In this document: positions 27,738 through 36,213 of the stretch, one piece after another
How the letters are laid out: the number at the start of each line of letters is the position of its first letter
How positions within the stretch are numbered: position 1 is the stretch's first letter
Assembly (NCBI GenBank): GCA_028287115.1
Contig: JAQBQF010000307.1
Span: 1-64,000, forward strand
Origin: Myxococcales bacterium
GTDB taxonomy: Bacteria > Myxococcota_A > Polyangia > Haliangiales > Haliangiaceae
Direction: 5' to 3'
DNA: 64,000 bases
Translations under genes and position numbers: made by a program
Notes under the pieces: model-generated
Seen by the model: the letters and a program-made list of their open reading frames with translations, nothing else
The model's database searches: none
What the model was told of the DNA's origin: nothing

Positions 27738-28790
27738 GTGCGCCTCGCCTACGCGTTGTTGTTGGTCGCCGGAGTCGCGGGCGCCGACACGCACGTCGTC
27801 CAGCGAGGCGAGACGCTCGAGCACGTCGCGCTCGCCCACGGCTGCAGCGTCGACGTAGTGCTCGCCGCGAACGCGCTGAAGACGACGCTCGTGCCGGCGG
27901 GCACCATCGTCAGCGTGCCTGCTTGCTCGCTGAAAGCGCGAACCCAGACGCGGAACCGCGCGAAGATCCCCGCGACGCCGCCGGCGGACGGCGACGGCCG
28001 GAACCGCACGAAGCGTCGCTCGACGCCATCGACCGACGACGACGACCGCGCTCGCGCCGCGCTCGCCGTGATCGATGATGCCGCGCAATCCCCGAAGGCG
28101 GACGGTGCGAGCTGGGTCGACGAGCCCGTTGCGAAGGTTCCACGAGCCGCGAAGCTCGAGCTGCCGAAACGGGCCGATGACGAGCCAGATGACATCGTGA
28201 TTCCGCGCGGCGGCCGAGACGACAGCGTCGGTCACCCGTGGGCCGGACGCCTGCGTCACGGCGAGCACCTCGACGAAGGCATCGGCTATCAGATCCGCAC
28301 GCCGTCGCGCGCGTTCGGCGCGGCCCACGTGATCGAACATCTCCGGCTCGCGATCGCCGAGGTCCGTGCGCTGTATCCGGACCTCCACACGCTCGCGATC
28401 GGCGATCTGTCGGCGGAGCACGGCGGTAAGATCGCCGATCATCACTCGCATCAATCGGGCCTCGATGTCGACGTCGGCTTCTACTTCACCCACGTTCCGG
28501 AGGGCTACCCCGATCGTTTCGCGCCCGGCGACGACGACCTCGATCTCGAAGCGACGTGGGCGCTGCTCACGGCGTTCGCGCGGACGGCCGACCTCGAGAC
28601 CGGCGTCGAGATGATCTTCCTCGACCATGCCGTTCAAGGCCGGCTCTACACGTGGGCCAAGGCACACGGCACGCCCGACGACGAGCTCGCGTTCCTACTC
28701 CAGTATCCGCGCACGTCGAACACCGGCATCGTCCGCCACTGGCCGAATCACACCGACCACATGCACGTCCGGTTCAAGTCGGGCCGTTGA
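27738..28790 (+). CDS. LysM-containing murein endopeptidase (MepA/M74-like)
   Basis: The 350-residue product has a signal peptide and a LysM domain (residues 18-60, HVVQRGETLEHVALAHGCSV). A charged linker (65-150) precedes a penicillin-insensitive murein endopeptidase domain. The domain shows GDLSAEHGGKIADHHSHQSG, where the zinc-binding His and Asp residues cluster, and ends in NHTDHMHVRF with the His-x-His ligands. MepA-type enzymes cut D-alanyl cross-links in peptidoglycan. The LysM domain would hold the enzyme on the wall. The GTG start at 27738 directly precedes the signal peptide. The 3' end overlaps the convergent membrane-protein gene by 17 bases. Confidence 0.9.
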   Translation: MRLAYALLLVAGVAGADTHVVQRGETLEHVALAHGCSVDVVLAANALKTTLVPAGTIVSVPACSLKARTQTRNRAKIPATPPADGDGRNRTKRRSTPSTDDDDRARAALAVIDDAAQSPKADGASWVDEPVAKVPRAAKLELPKRADDEPDDIVIPRGGRDDSVGHPWAGRLRHGEHLDEGIGYQIRTPSRAFGAAHVIEHLRLAIAEVRALYPDLHTLAIGDLSAEHGGKIADHHSHQSGLDVDVGFYFTHVPEGYPDRFAPGDDDLDLEATWALLTAFARTADLETGVEMIFLDHAVQGRLYTWAKAHGTPDDELAFLLQYPRTSNTGIVRHWPNHTDHMHVRFKSGR

Positions 28791-30108
28791 TCAGTCGCGC
28801 GCTCGGTAGCCCCGGATCGCTCTCGACGATCGCCGCAGTCTCGCTACACAGTCGCGCGGCCATCATCAAGCCGTAGACCGTCGCGCCGGCGCTGACCGCC
28901 ATCAGGCCGATCCAGAGCCCGCTGCTCGGATCGACGCGCGACAGGCCATACCGCTCGATGAACACCGCTCCGAGCACGAGGACGACGTACACACCGGCGC
29001 GCACCGTGGCGTTCTCGCGCATCTCCTCGAGACCGCGCAGCCGCGCAAACCGCGCGATCGCGACGAGGACGAGCAGCACGCCAGCCCCCGAGATCAGGAG
29101 CAGGATCTGGGGGCTCGAAATCGCGACATCGAGTGGGCTGTCGGTCCGGAACAGCGAGCCAAACGCATTGTCGGAATCGGCGTGAAACAACATCTCATAG
29201 ACATATGGAATCCGTGACAACAGCACGCCCGCCGTCCACAGCGAGAGCGTGATCGCGCCGTAGAACGCATAGCGTGACAGATCGATGACACCGCTGCGCG
29301 CGACTCCATATGCACCACGCGCGAACCCGAGTAGCGCGATGACGTTGAAGATCGGCGTCGCCAGCACGACGAGGCGAACGAAGTGCTGGCCGAACGGTCC
29401 GCGCGTTGCGACCAAGATCGTGCCCGCCGCAGCGCCCGCCACGATCAGGCGTAGTAGCAAGGCCCCCGAAGCCTGCGCGAGCCCGATGCTCGCGCGCCGC
29501 GGTTCGGCAGGTGCCGTGGCGCTCGCGGGGCTCGCCACGATCGCGAGCCCACCCATCGCGATCACCATCAGCGCGCGAGGCGCGAGAACGATGATCATCA
29601 TGCCCCGGAACCCGACGTGGAACATGTCGATGATCGCACCTTCGACGAACCACGGCAGAGCGAGCACGCACCCGATCACACCTCCGACCAGGGCGAGTAC
29701 CGGTCGACCGGTCGCGAGCCCCAGACCGATTCCGATCGCCATCGCCGACAGCGTCGAGGCCACGCTGAGGACGTCGAACAACGTCCGAAACGCCGATTCT
29801 GGATGGCCCGACTGGACGTAGAACTGGAATCCGATCCACGCGAACGCGAGCAGGACCTCGAGACCAAAGCCGACCGCGACGATGCGAGCGCCGACCGCGG
29901 CGCGCCCGGTCGATCGGCCCCCGAGATCGATGGCACCGAGCACCCCGAGCACGGCCGCCGCGAACATCGCGCCCTGGTGGATCATCTCCACGCTCGGCGA
30001 GACCACCTCGAAGTCAGCCGAGCAACCGAGAGCGATCGAGCGCCACAGCAGCACGACGAACGAGATCAAGAACGAGGCTAGCAGGGCCGGTGGTGTTCGC
30101 TTCAGCAT
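28774..30108 (-). CDS. Multi-pass membrane protein, unknown function
   Basis: The 444-residue product has about ten hydrophobic segments, for example ALLASFLISFVVLLWRSIAL, TLSAMAIGIGLGLATGRPVL and AGVYVVLVLGAVFIERYGL. A long loop (LFHADSDNAFGSLFRTDSP) lies between segments 8 and 9. No motif of a known transporter or enzyme was seen. Its ATG overlaps the TGA of the acyl-CoA dehydrogenase gene (TGATG; a TTG three bases earlier is also possible), so the two are probably translated together. A role connected with acyl-CoA or lipid metabolism is only a guess from position. Confidence 0.7.
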   Translation of the reverse strand: MLKRTPPALLASFLISFVVLLWRSIALGCSADFEVVSPSVEMIHQGAMFAAAVLGVLGAIDLGGRSTGRAAVGARIVAVGFGLEVLLAFAWIGFQFYVQSGHPESAFRTLFDVLSVASTLSAMAIGIGLGLATGRPVLALVGGVIGCVLALPWFVEGAIIDMFHVGFRGMMIIVLAPRALMVIAMGGLAIVASPASATAPAEPRRASIGLAQASGALLLRLIVAGAAAGTILVATRGPFGQHFVRLVVLATPIFNVIALLGFARGAYGVARSGVIDLSRYAFYGAITLSLWTAGVLLSRIPYVYEMLFHADSDNAFGSLFRTDSPLDVAISSPQILLLISGAGVLLVLVAIARFARLRGLEEMRENATVRAGVYVVLVLGAVFIERYGLSRVDPSSGLWIGLMAVSAGATVYGLMMAARLCSETAAIVESDPGLPSARLINGPT

Positions 30109-31256
30109 CAATATCCCTCCGTCTTGCTGATCACTTCGTTCATGATCTCGCGCGTGCCCCCGCCGATCGGATAGAGCCGCGCATCACGATATAGCCGCTC
30201 GACCAGCGTCTCACGCATGTAGCCATAGCCGCCGTGGATCTGCACCGCCTGATCGCACACGAAGCTGCACATATCGGTCGCTGTATTCTTCGCCATCGCG
30301 GCGAGTCCTGCCACCTGCGCGTGCTCGCCGCGTAACGCGCGGGTCGCGACCTCGCCGGTAAGTGCCCGCGCCGCGGCAATCCGGGTTGCCATATCGGCAA
30401 GCTTGTGCCGCGTGACCTGGAAGCCGGTGAGCGCCTTACCAAACGCCTGGCGTTCGCGCGCGTAGCTGATCGATTCGCGATAGGCGAGCTCGGCGATCGC
30501 GACGCACTGCCCGGCGAGTGCCAGCCGCTCGCTCGCGAAGTTCATCATGATCATCGGAAACGCGCCGTGCTCTGGACCGATGCGATTGGCGATCGGAACG
30601 CGGCAGCCGTCGAAATGAAGCTCCGCGGTGTCGCTTGCCCACCAGCCGGTCTTCTTGAGCTTCTTCGAGACGCTGAACCCGGGCGTGCCCTTCTCGATCA
30701 CGAGCAGCGAGACGCCACCATGACCGGGCCCACCGGTGCGGACCGCCGTCGTCACGAAGTCAGCGCGCGTGCCCGAAGTAATGAACGTCTTCGCGCCGGT
30801 GACGACGTAGTGATCGGCGTCGCGCTCGGCGCGTGTCGTCAGGCCGGCGACGTCACTGCCGCCACCGGGCTCGGTGATGCCGAGCGCCGAGATCTTGCCC
30901 TCGCGCAAGCAGGGCGTGACGAACCGGTCGTGCTGCTCCCGCGTGCCGAACCGAACGATCGGCGGAAGCGCGATGCCGTGCGTGCCGAGCCCGACGACCG
31001 TGCCGACCGAACGCCCCGCGAGGATCAGCTCTTCGCTCGCGACGAGGACGTGGCCGAGGTCACCGCCCTGCCCTCCGATCGCTTCGGGGTAGCCGACGCC
31101 GAGGATTCCCGCCGCGGCCGCCGTGCGATACAGCTCGATCGGAAACTCCTCGTCTTCTTCCCAGGCTGCGCCGTGCGGTGCGATGTGAGTCTGCGCGAAC
31201 CGGCGGGCGGTGGCGCGGATCGCGGCATGCTCCTCACTCTCGAACAGGTAGGCCAT
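30108..31256 (-). CDS. Acyl-CoA dehydrogenase
   Basis: The 382-residue flavoenzyme shows the family's FAD and substrate regions: LGITEPGGGSDVAGLTT, GAKTFITSG, YARERQAFGK, CDQAVQIHGGYGYMRE and the C-terminal YPIGGGTREIMNEVI. The short- and medium-chain catalytic Glu of the YEGT motif is replaced (IGGGT). A Glu in AYRESISYAR aligns with the base used by isovaleryl- and long-chain acyl-CoA dehydrogenases, so a branched or long acyl substrate is more likely. With the biotin-dependent carboxylase genes at 23459-27093 this would fit leucine degradation. It is divergent from the methyltransferase gene, 38 bases away. Confidence 0.92.
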   Translation of the reverse strand: MAYLFESEEHAAIRATARRFAQTHIAPHGAAWEEDEEFPIELYRTAAAAGILGVGYPEAIGGQGGDLGHVLVASEELILAGRSVGTVVGLGTHGIALPPIVRFGTREQHDRFVTPCLREGKISALGITEPGGGSDVAGLTTRAERDADHYVVTGAKTFITSGTRADFVTTAVRTGGPGHGGVSLLVIEKGTPGFSVSKKLKKTGWWASDTAELHFDGCRVPIANRIGPEHGAFPMIMMNFASERLALAGQCVAIAELAYRESISYARERQAFGKALTGFQVTRHKLADMATRIAAARALTGEVATRALRGEHAQVAGLAAMAKNTATDMCSFVCDQAVQIHGGYGYMRETLVERLYRDARLYPIGGGTREIMNEVISKTEGY

Positions 31257-31294
31257 CGGCGAGCGAGCCTACAACGAAGATGATAGGAAAGAGC

Positions 31295-32980
31295 ATGCTA
31301 TCGCCGAGCGTGCCCGGCCGCCTTCGCCGCTCGAACCATCTCTCGTGGTTCGCACACATGGGTGCCGTGTATTTGTTTCACGATCTTTACGGATATCTGA
31401 TGCAGATGTCTCCGGATATCGCGGACCTGATCGAGGCCTTCGAGGGTGGCGCGGATACCGAAGAGACGATCGCGTACTTCAAGCCGCGGTTCACCGATGC
31501 CGATCCGCGGCAGTTCGTCGACGTACTGCTCGCGCACGCGGTGCTGATCGATCCGAACGAGGACGAGATCGAAGGCGTATGGGCCTTCGTGCCGATCAAG
31601 AACAAGTGGAACGTCTGGCAGCGCCGCGAGGATCGGATGACGCTGTGGACGGCGTGGGGCGAGCGGCCGGTGCAGCAGATCTTCCTCGATCCCGAGGAGA
31701 CCAAGATCTGGGACGCGATCGACGGCGAGAAGCGCCTGATCGAGATGCGCCATCACCACGACAACGCCAAGATCATCTCGCTCGTGCGCCGCCTCGTGCA
31801 CAACGATGTTCAGGCGCTGAAGATGTCGATGATGCCGTGGGCGATCTACGCGAAGCGCCCCGCGATGGCGCCGCCGTACCTGTCGTCGACGATGCCTTAT
31901 CCAGCGTGGAAGCCCGGCACGCCGGTGCCACCGGCAGCCGACCTCACCGACTACCACCTCGAGCACATCGCACAGGCCGACGCGCAGTTCGATCACCACG
32001 AGACGACGCTGTCGCACTTACTGCGCGTCCCTCATCCGGCGCTCGCGGGACGCACGTACGGACAAGCACTCACCGACGCGCTGCTGCCGCGCTTGCCGGA
32101 GAGCGCGCTGCGCGTGCTCGAGATCGGCGCCGGGCTCGGCTATGTCGCGCGCGACGTGATCGCGCGCCTGACCGCGGCAGGCCGCAAGGTCGACTACACG
32201 ATCGTCGAGCTGTCGCCCGCGCTCGCCGCGGCGCAGCAGGAACGTCTCGGGACCGGCGCGAAGTGGGTGATGGGCGACGTGCTGCACGCGCAACTCCCCG
32301 ATGGAGCGTTCGATCTGATCATCAGCAACGAGATGGTCGGCGATCTGCCGGCGAAGCAACTCTCGCGCACCGACCTCGGCCTCGCGCTCGACGGCACCGG
32401 CAATGCGGATCGCGACAAGCTGCGCGGCTACAGTGCGATCGCCGCCGACTACATCAACGTCGACGACGCACCCGAGCCGCTGTATCTGCAGACCGGCGCG
32501 TACGAGCTCGTCGCGAAGATCGCGAAGTGGCTCGCGCCCGGTGGCACCGCGATCGTCACCGAGTTCGGCGAGCTCGCCGCGTGGCCGCGGTTGTCGACGC
32601 ACCTCGATCATCCCGAGCTGTCGACGAACTTCGGTCACCTGCATCAGGTCGCTCGCGGCGCGGGGCTCGACGCGAAGGTCGAGTTCGTCATGGACCTCAT
32701 CGATCTCGATCGCAGCCAGCAAGGGCTCGCGACGACGCGCAGTCACTTCCGCGCCTTGCGCGCGCTCGCCGAGGACGCGGGCATCGATCTGCCGAAGATC
32801 GGCTACACGCACGAGCTGCTCGAACAAGCGTGCGCGCCCGCCGGTGCATCCGTGTCACACCTGCCGGGCAAGCTCGACCTCGCGACCGTGGGTGACCTGC
32901 GGTGGGACAAGATCGAAGATCGCCTGATGGGCCTCGTTCCGCACGAGTTCAAGGCACTGCTCGCCACCAAGCCGCGCTGA
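31295..32980 (+). CDS. Tandem PqqD-like domains fused to a SAM-dependent methyltransferase
   Basis: The protein has about 561 residues and is cytoplasmic. Residues 25-88 (LYGYLMQMSPDIADLIEAFE, then GGADTEETIAYF) and 115-178 (QQIFLDPEETKIWDAIDG, then IISLVRRLVHNDVQALKM) both follow the pattern of PqqD/RRE winged-helix domains: strand, Pro-acidic helix with a xxxIDG turn, then two helices. A class I methyltransferase domain follows from about 255 (VLEIGAGLGYVARDVIA, YTIVELSPALAAAQ, WVMGDVL, LIISNEMVGDLP). I place the start at the ATG at 31295, preceded by GGAAAGAG; an ATG at 31280 is possible. The genes immediately downstream encode a small secreted protein and a C39-like peptidase. The PqqD-like reading is by pattern only and needs a profile search. 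Confidence 0.65.
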   Translation: MLSPSVPGRLRRSNHLSWFAHMGAVYLFHDLYGYLMQMSPDIADLIEAFEGGADTEETIAYFKPRFTDADPRQFVDVLLAHAVLIDPNEDEIEGVWAFVPIKNKWNVWQRREDRMTLWTAWGERPVQQIFLDPEETKIWDAIDGEKRLIEMRHHHDNAKIISLVRRLVHNDVQALKMSMMPWAIYAKRPAMAPPYLSSTMPYPAWKPGTPVPPAADLTDYHLEHIAQADAQFDHHETTLSHLLRVPHPALAGRTYGQALTDALLPRLPESALRVLEIGAGLGYVARDVIARLTAAGRKVDYTIVELSPALAAAQQERLGTGAKWVMGDVLHAQLPDGAFDLIISNEMVGDLPAKQLSRTDLGLALDGTGNADRDKLRGYSAIAADYINVDDAPEPLYLQTGAYELVAKIAKWLAPGGTAIVTEFGELAAWPRLSTHLDHPELSTNFGHLHQVARGAGLDAKVEFVMDLIDLDRSQQGLATTRSHFRALRALAEDAGIDLPKIGYTHELLEQACAPAGASVSHLPGKLDLATVGDLRWDKIEDRLMGLVPHEFKALLATKPR

Positions 32981-33008
32981 GCCAGCACAGCGAGCGCACG
33001 TGCACGCA

Positions 33009-33024
33009 CGGACCGCGCGGTCCG
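33009..33024. promoter_or_regulatory. Perfect 16-bp palindrome between genes
   Basis: CGGACCGCGCGGTCCG is self-complementary. With the flanking GCAC and GTGC, and one bulged G, it extends to a 12-base-pair stem. It lies 28 bases past the methyltransferase stop and 38 bases before the next start. No T run follows, so it may be an operator or an mRNA-stabilising hairpin rather than an intrinsic terminator. Confidence 0.5.
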
Positions 33025-33035
33025 GTGCTTGCAAA

Positions 33036-33058
33036 ACCTCCGAGCAACTTTTGGAGGT
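33036..33058 (+). promoter_or_regulatory. Hairpin that buries the ribosome-binding site of the small secreted protein
   Basis: ACCTCC (33036-33041) is the exact complement of GGAGGT (33053-33058), the ribosome-binding site four bases before the ATG at 33063. The two are separated by an 11-base loop. In the transcript they would pair and hide the site unless the hairpin is opened. This suggests translational control by temperature, a ligand, a protein or ribosome traffic from upstream. Confidence 0.55.
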
Positions 33059-33062
33059 CCTC

Positions 33063-33353
33063 ATGTTGCTTCGAACTGCTGCACTCGCTCTCGCCGCCAG
33101 CTTCGCGATCGCCCCGGTCGCGCTGGCAGAAGACTCTGCCCCACAGGCTGCGCCGGCCCTGGTGACGGCCGCGGAGCACCAGGCTGCGCTCCAGACCGCG
33201 CCGATCGCGAGCCATGACGATGCGTCGCGCTACGCCTCGCGCGAGCAGCAGGACAAGCAGGCCGCGAGCTACGAAGGTGGCAGCATCGTCGTCGTCGGAA
33301 TCTCCGGCGGCGCGCTGATCGTGCTGCTCCTCCTCATCCTGATCCTCGCGTGA
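33063..33353 (+). CDS. Small secreted protein with C-terminal membrane anchor
   Basis: The 96-residue product has a Sec signal peptide (MLLRTAALALAASFAIAPVALA), an Ala/Gln-rich mature region and the short charged stretch RYASREQQDKQAASYEGG. It ends in one strongly hydrophobic segment (VVVGISGGALIVLLLLILIL) at the very C-terminus. The mature part would face the periplasm. The layout, a tiny anchored protein next to a C39-like peptidase lipoprotein, recalls the PA2779/PA2778 pair of Pseudomonas, where function is also unclear. Five bases separate it from the peptidase gene. It may be the peptidase's substrate or its membrane partner. Confidence 0.75.
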   Translation: MLLRTAALALAASFAIAPVALAEDSAPQAAPALVTAAEHQAALQTAPIASHDDASRYASREQQDKQAASYEGGSIVVVGISGGALIVLLLLILILA

Positions 33354-33357
33354 TCGG

Positions 33358-33990
33358 ATGCGCGCAGCGCCCCTCGTTCGCGTGGTCGGCATCCTCGCTC
33401 TGGTCGGATTGGTCGCGTGTCAGCTGCCCTATAGCGGCGGTGCGCGTCCCGTTCATCCGACCGAGATCGACGCGACCTGGTTACGCGCCGCACCGACGCC
33501 GGTCGTCCGGCAACAGCAGGAGTCCGACTGTGGTCTCGCTGCGCTTGCCATGGTCGCCGGGTCCTGGGGACGTCACTGGTCGATCGACGATCTGAGTCAT
33601 CGGCTGGCGCCCAGTGCTCGCGGTGTTCGACTTGGCGCGCTCCGCGATCTCGCGCGCGACCGAGGCCTCGATGCCTACGCGGTTCGCGCGACGTATGGAG
33701 ACCTCGAGCACGAGCTCGCCTCCGGGCGACCCGTGATGGTCGGTCTCGTCCTGCCCTTCGATCACGAGCACAACCGCAGCCACTACGAGGTCGCGGTCGC
33801 GATGAACCCCGCCGACGGTACGGTCATCACGATCGATCCGGCGACCGGCGAATGGATGCGCCGCTCGAAGGCGGTGCTCGACCTCGAGTGGAAGGCCGGA
33901 GGCTACGCAGCACTCGTCGTGGTCGGAGCCGCCGTGGCATCCCCGAAGGGGGACCAGCGCACGCCAGAGCCGTCTGTTTCCCTTAATTAG
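33358..33990 (+). CDS. C39-like papain-fold cysteine peptidase lipoprotein
   Basis: The 210-residue product is a lipoprotein (LVGLVACQ, Cys21) with a papain-like domain of the C39 group. The nucleophile is Cys58 in QQESDCGLAALAMVAGSWG, the His is His142 in NRSHYEVAVAM, and the Asp is Asp160 in TIDPATGEW. C39 domains normally sit at the N-terminus of bacteriocin ABC exporters and cut double-glycine leaders. Here the domain is a free lipoprotein with no exporter nearby. The neighbouring small secreted protein is the obvious candidate substrate, though its only Gly-Gly pairs flank the membrane segment. Confidence 0.85.
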   Translation: MRAAPLVRVVGILALVGLVACQLPYSGGARPVHPTEIDATWLRAAPTPVVRQQQESDCGLAALAMVAGSWGRHWSIDDLSHRLAPSARGVRLGALRDLARDRGLDAYAVRATYGDLEHELASGRPVMVGLVLPFDHEHNRSHYEVAVAMNPADGTVITIDPATGEWMRRSKAVLDLEWKAGGYAALVVVGAAVASPKGDQRTPEPSVSLN

Positions 33991-34000
33991 GAGGAGCTTC

Positions 34001-34552
34001 ATGTCGCACCTATTCCGCTTCCGCAACCTCGCGCTCGCCCTCGGTATCGTCGCCGGGCAGGGATGCAACAACGCCGCGCGCGACGCCGACAAGGCCGCCG
34101 ATCGCGTCATCGACAAGCAGAAAGATCTCACCCGCAAGGACGACCGCGACCTCGCGATCGCCGACAAGAAGTCTTCCACCTCTGGGGATTCCGCGGCATC
34201 ACAGGAGCTCGCCGACGCCACGGCCGCCTTCGATGCGCGACGCCGGATCCGCGTCACGACGCTGCGCACCCAGCACGCCGTGATCGCGACCCAGCCGATG
34301 CTGATCAGCACGATGGTCGAGGCCTTCCCGCTGACCGACCGCGGCCGCGCCGACGTCAACGAGAAGCTGACGATCTTCCAGATGCGGCTCGACGAGACCG
34401 GAAATCTCATCCAGGGCCTTCAGGCGGCGTCTCCTCAGGATTTTAAGGACCGCAACGACGCCGCGTCGGACGCGATGAACCGCCTCGACGACGCACGCAA
34501 GGACGCGTGGAAGGCGCTCGAAGACGCCCCTCGCACCGACCGCTCGTCGTGA
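34001..34552 (+). CDS. Coiled, charged lipoprotein of unknown function
   Basis: The 183-residue product has a lipoprotein-type start (ALALGIVAGQGCNN) and a strong AGGAGGA ribosome-binding site. The mature part is a highly charged helix (DADKAADRVIDKQKDL, DDRDLAIADKK). A second helical region follows (RIRVTTLRTQHAVI to RLDETGNLIQGLQ), ending in charged repeats (DAMNRLDDARKDAWKALEDA). Ten bases separate it from the peptidase gene, so it is probably the last gene of the cassette. No family is recognised. A periplasmic scaffold or adaptor is a guess. Confidence 0.7.
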   Translation: MSHLFRFRNLALALGIVAGQGCNNAARDADKAADRVIDKQKDLTRKDDRDLAIADKKSSTSGDSAASQELADATAAFDARRRIRVTTLRTQHAVIATQPMLISTMVEAFPLTDRGRADVNEKLTIFQMRLDETGNLIQGLQAASPQDFKDRNDAASDAMNRLDDARKDAWKALEDAPRTDRSS

Positions 34553-34585
34553 CGCGCTCCGGCGCGGCGTGCTAGCGTCGCGCCG

Positions 34586-35527
34586 ATGGCCAAGCCACTC
34601 GAGTACAACGCTACGCTCGCAGAGCGCATCGATGTCACCGATGCGCTCTCGATCTTTCGGGTAGAGCCCGATCAGAAGCCGGCGGAACGTCCGTGGTTCA
34701 TCCCGGGGCAGTACTGCGTGCTCGGGATGAACAATGCGGAGAAGCCCGAGCTCGGATCGGTGCGTCGCTCGATGTCGATCGCTTCGGCCCCCGAAGACGA
34801 AGGTGCGACAGAGTTCTACGTCCGGTTCGTGTCGAAGCCGGAGTCCGAGAATCCGCTGACGCATCTGTTGTGGAAGCTCAAGACCGGCGATCGGATGTAC
34901 ATGCGTCCGGTCGCGGCGGGAAACTTCACGGTCAAGGACTCGGTCGAGCTCACCGACAAGCGGCTGCGCGTGATGGTCGCCGCCGGCACCGGCTCGGCAC
35001 CGTTCCTCAGCATGGTGCGCAGCGAAGTCCGCCGCAATCCGGCGGTCGATCTCTCGCAGTGGGTGCTGCTGCACGGCGCTTCGTACTCGGCCGACCTCGG
35101 ATATCGCGACGAGCTGATGCGGATGGTCGACCGGAATCGCCTCAAGTACTGGGGCAGCGTCAGCCGTCCCAAAGAAGATCCGACGTGGAGAGGCGACACC
35201 GGCCGCGTCGAGGGCTTCTTCGACGGCGGCCGCCTCGAAGATCTCGAGCGCCGGCTCGGTCTGTCGCCCGGCGGGTTCAATCCGAACAACGTCGTCGTGT
35301 TCATCTGCGGCCTCACCGGCACGATCACCGGCACGATCATTCCGCTGCTCGATCGTGGCTTCGTGCCGGACTTCAAGCGGATCCGCGAGGCGCTCGGCGT
35401 ACCGACCGAGGTCAAGCCGACCGTGTTCTACGAACAATACGACACCGAGCCGGTGATCAACATCAAGGACGAAGCTGTCGTCGGCCCCCTCAAGGCGCGG
35501 ATGCAGGCCGGACTGGCGACGCTGTGA
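34586..35527 (+). CDS. Ferredoxin-NADP reductase-like flavoprotein
   Basis: The 313-residue protein shows the FAD-binding barrel (IPGQYCVLGM, RRSMSIASAP) and the NAD(P)-binding fold (VMVAAGTGSAPFLSMVRSEV, and VVVFICGLTGTITG near the C-terminus) of plant-type ferredoxin/flavodoxin-NADP reductases. Such enzymes move electrons between NADPH and a ferredoxin or flavodoxin. An insert around residues 190-230 (VSRPKEDPTWRGDTGRVEGF) is usual for the Fpr subgroup. The stop overlaps the next start (GTGA), so it is translationally coupled to the NAD(P)-binding protein. Confidence 0.88.
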   Translation: MAKPLEYNATLAERIDVTDALSIFRVEPDQKPAERPWFIPGQYCVLGMNNAEKPELGSVRRSMSIASAPEDEGATEFYVRFVSKPESENPLTHLLWKLKTGDRMYMRPVAAGNFTVKDSVELTDKRLRVMVAAGTGSAPFLSMVRSEVRRNPAVDLSQWVLLHGASYSADLGYRDELMRMVDRNRLKYWGSVSRPKEDPTWRGDTGRVEGFFDGGRLEDLERRLGLSPGGFNPNNVVVFICGLTGTITGTIIPLLDRGFVPDFKRIREALGVPTEVKPTVFYEQYDTEPVINIKDEAVVGPLKARMQAGLATL

Positions 35528-36213
35528 CCGCCTACGTCCTCGGCGCGACCGGTTTTGTCGGACGCGAGACCGTTCGCCAGCTCTGCGTCCGCGGCACCAA
35601 GACGATCGCGCACGTGCGGCCAGACTCGAAGAAGCTCGAGGAATGGCGCGGCAAGCTCGCCGAGCTCGGCGCCGAGGTCGACACGACGGTGTGGGAGCCG
35701 GTCGCGATGGCGGCGAAGATCCGCGCGCTCGCGCCACAGCAGATCTACATCCTGATCGGCACGACGCGCTCGAAGGCGAAGGCGGACTCGCTCGAAGGCA
35801 ATATCTACGAAGCCGTTGACCTCGGCCTGACAAAGATCGCAGCCGAAGCTGCGCGCGCCTCCGAGATCAAGCCGCGCCTCGTGTACCTGTCGTCGGTCGG
35901 CGCGGATCCCACCGCACGATCCGCGTACCTGAACGCGCGAGGCCGAGCCGAAGAGGTCGTCAAGACCGCCGGCGTACCGTGGGTGATCGCGCGGCCCTCG
36001 ATCATCACCGGCGAGCGTGAAGACGGTCGATTCGGAGAGCGGACCGCCGCGGTGGTCGGCGACGGCCTGCTCGCCTTTGCAGGCGTGCTCGGCGGCAAGA
36101 AGCTGCGCGCTCGCTATCGCTCGACGACGCCCGACGTCCTCGCATCGGCACTGATTCGCCTCGGCGAAGCCCCCGAGCACGACAGAGTCTTCGACGGCAT
36201 CGACCTTCGCTAG
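35524..36213 (+). CDS. NAD(P)-binding Rossmann protein (NmrA/atypical SDR type)
   Basis: The 229-residue protein begins with AYVLGATGFVGRETVRQL, an SDR-type dinucleotide site GATGFVG. It continues with IYILIGTTRSKAK, RLVYLSSVGAD and VPWVIARPSIITGEREDGR, a pattern typical of atypical short-chain dehydrogenases that lack the YxxxK pair. It may reduce a small substrate or only sense NAD(P)H. Its four-base overlap with the ferredoxin-NADP reductase gene suggests joint function in redox metabolism. The gene ends in CTAG shared with the convergent kinase gene. Confidence 0.85.
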   Translation: MTAYVLGATGFVGRETVRQLCVRGTKTIAHVRPDSKKLEEWRGKLAELGAEVDTTVWEPVAMAAKIRALAPQQIYILIGTTRSKAKADSLEGNIYEAVDLGLTKIAAEAARASEIKPRLVYLSSVGADPTARSAYLNARGRAEEVVKTAGVPWVIARPSIITGEREDGRFGERTAAVVGDGLLAFAGVLGGKKLRARYRSTTPDVLASALIRLGEAPEHDRVFDGIDLR

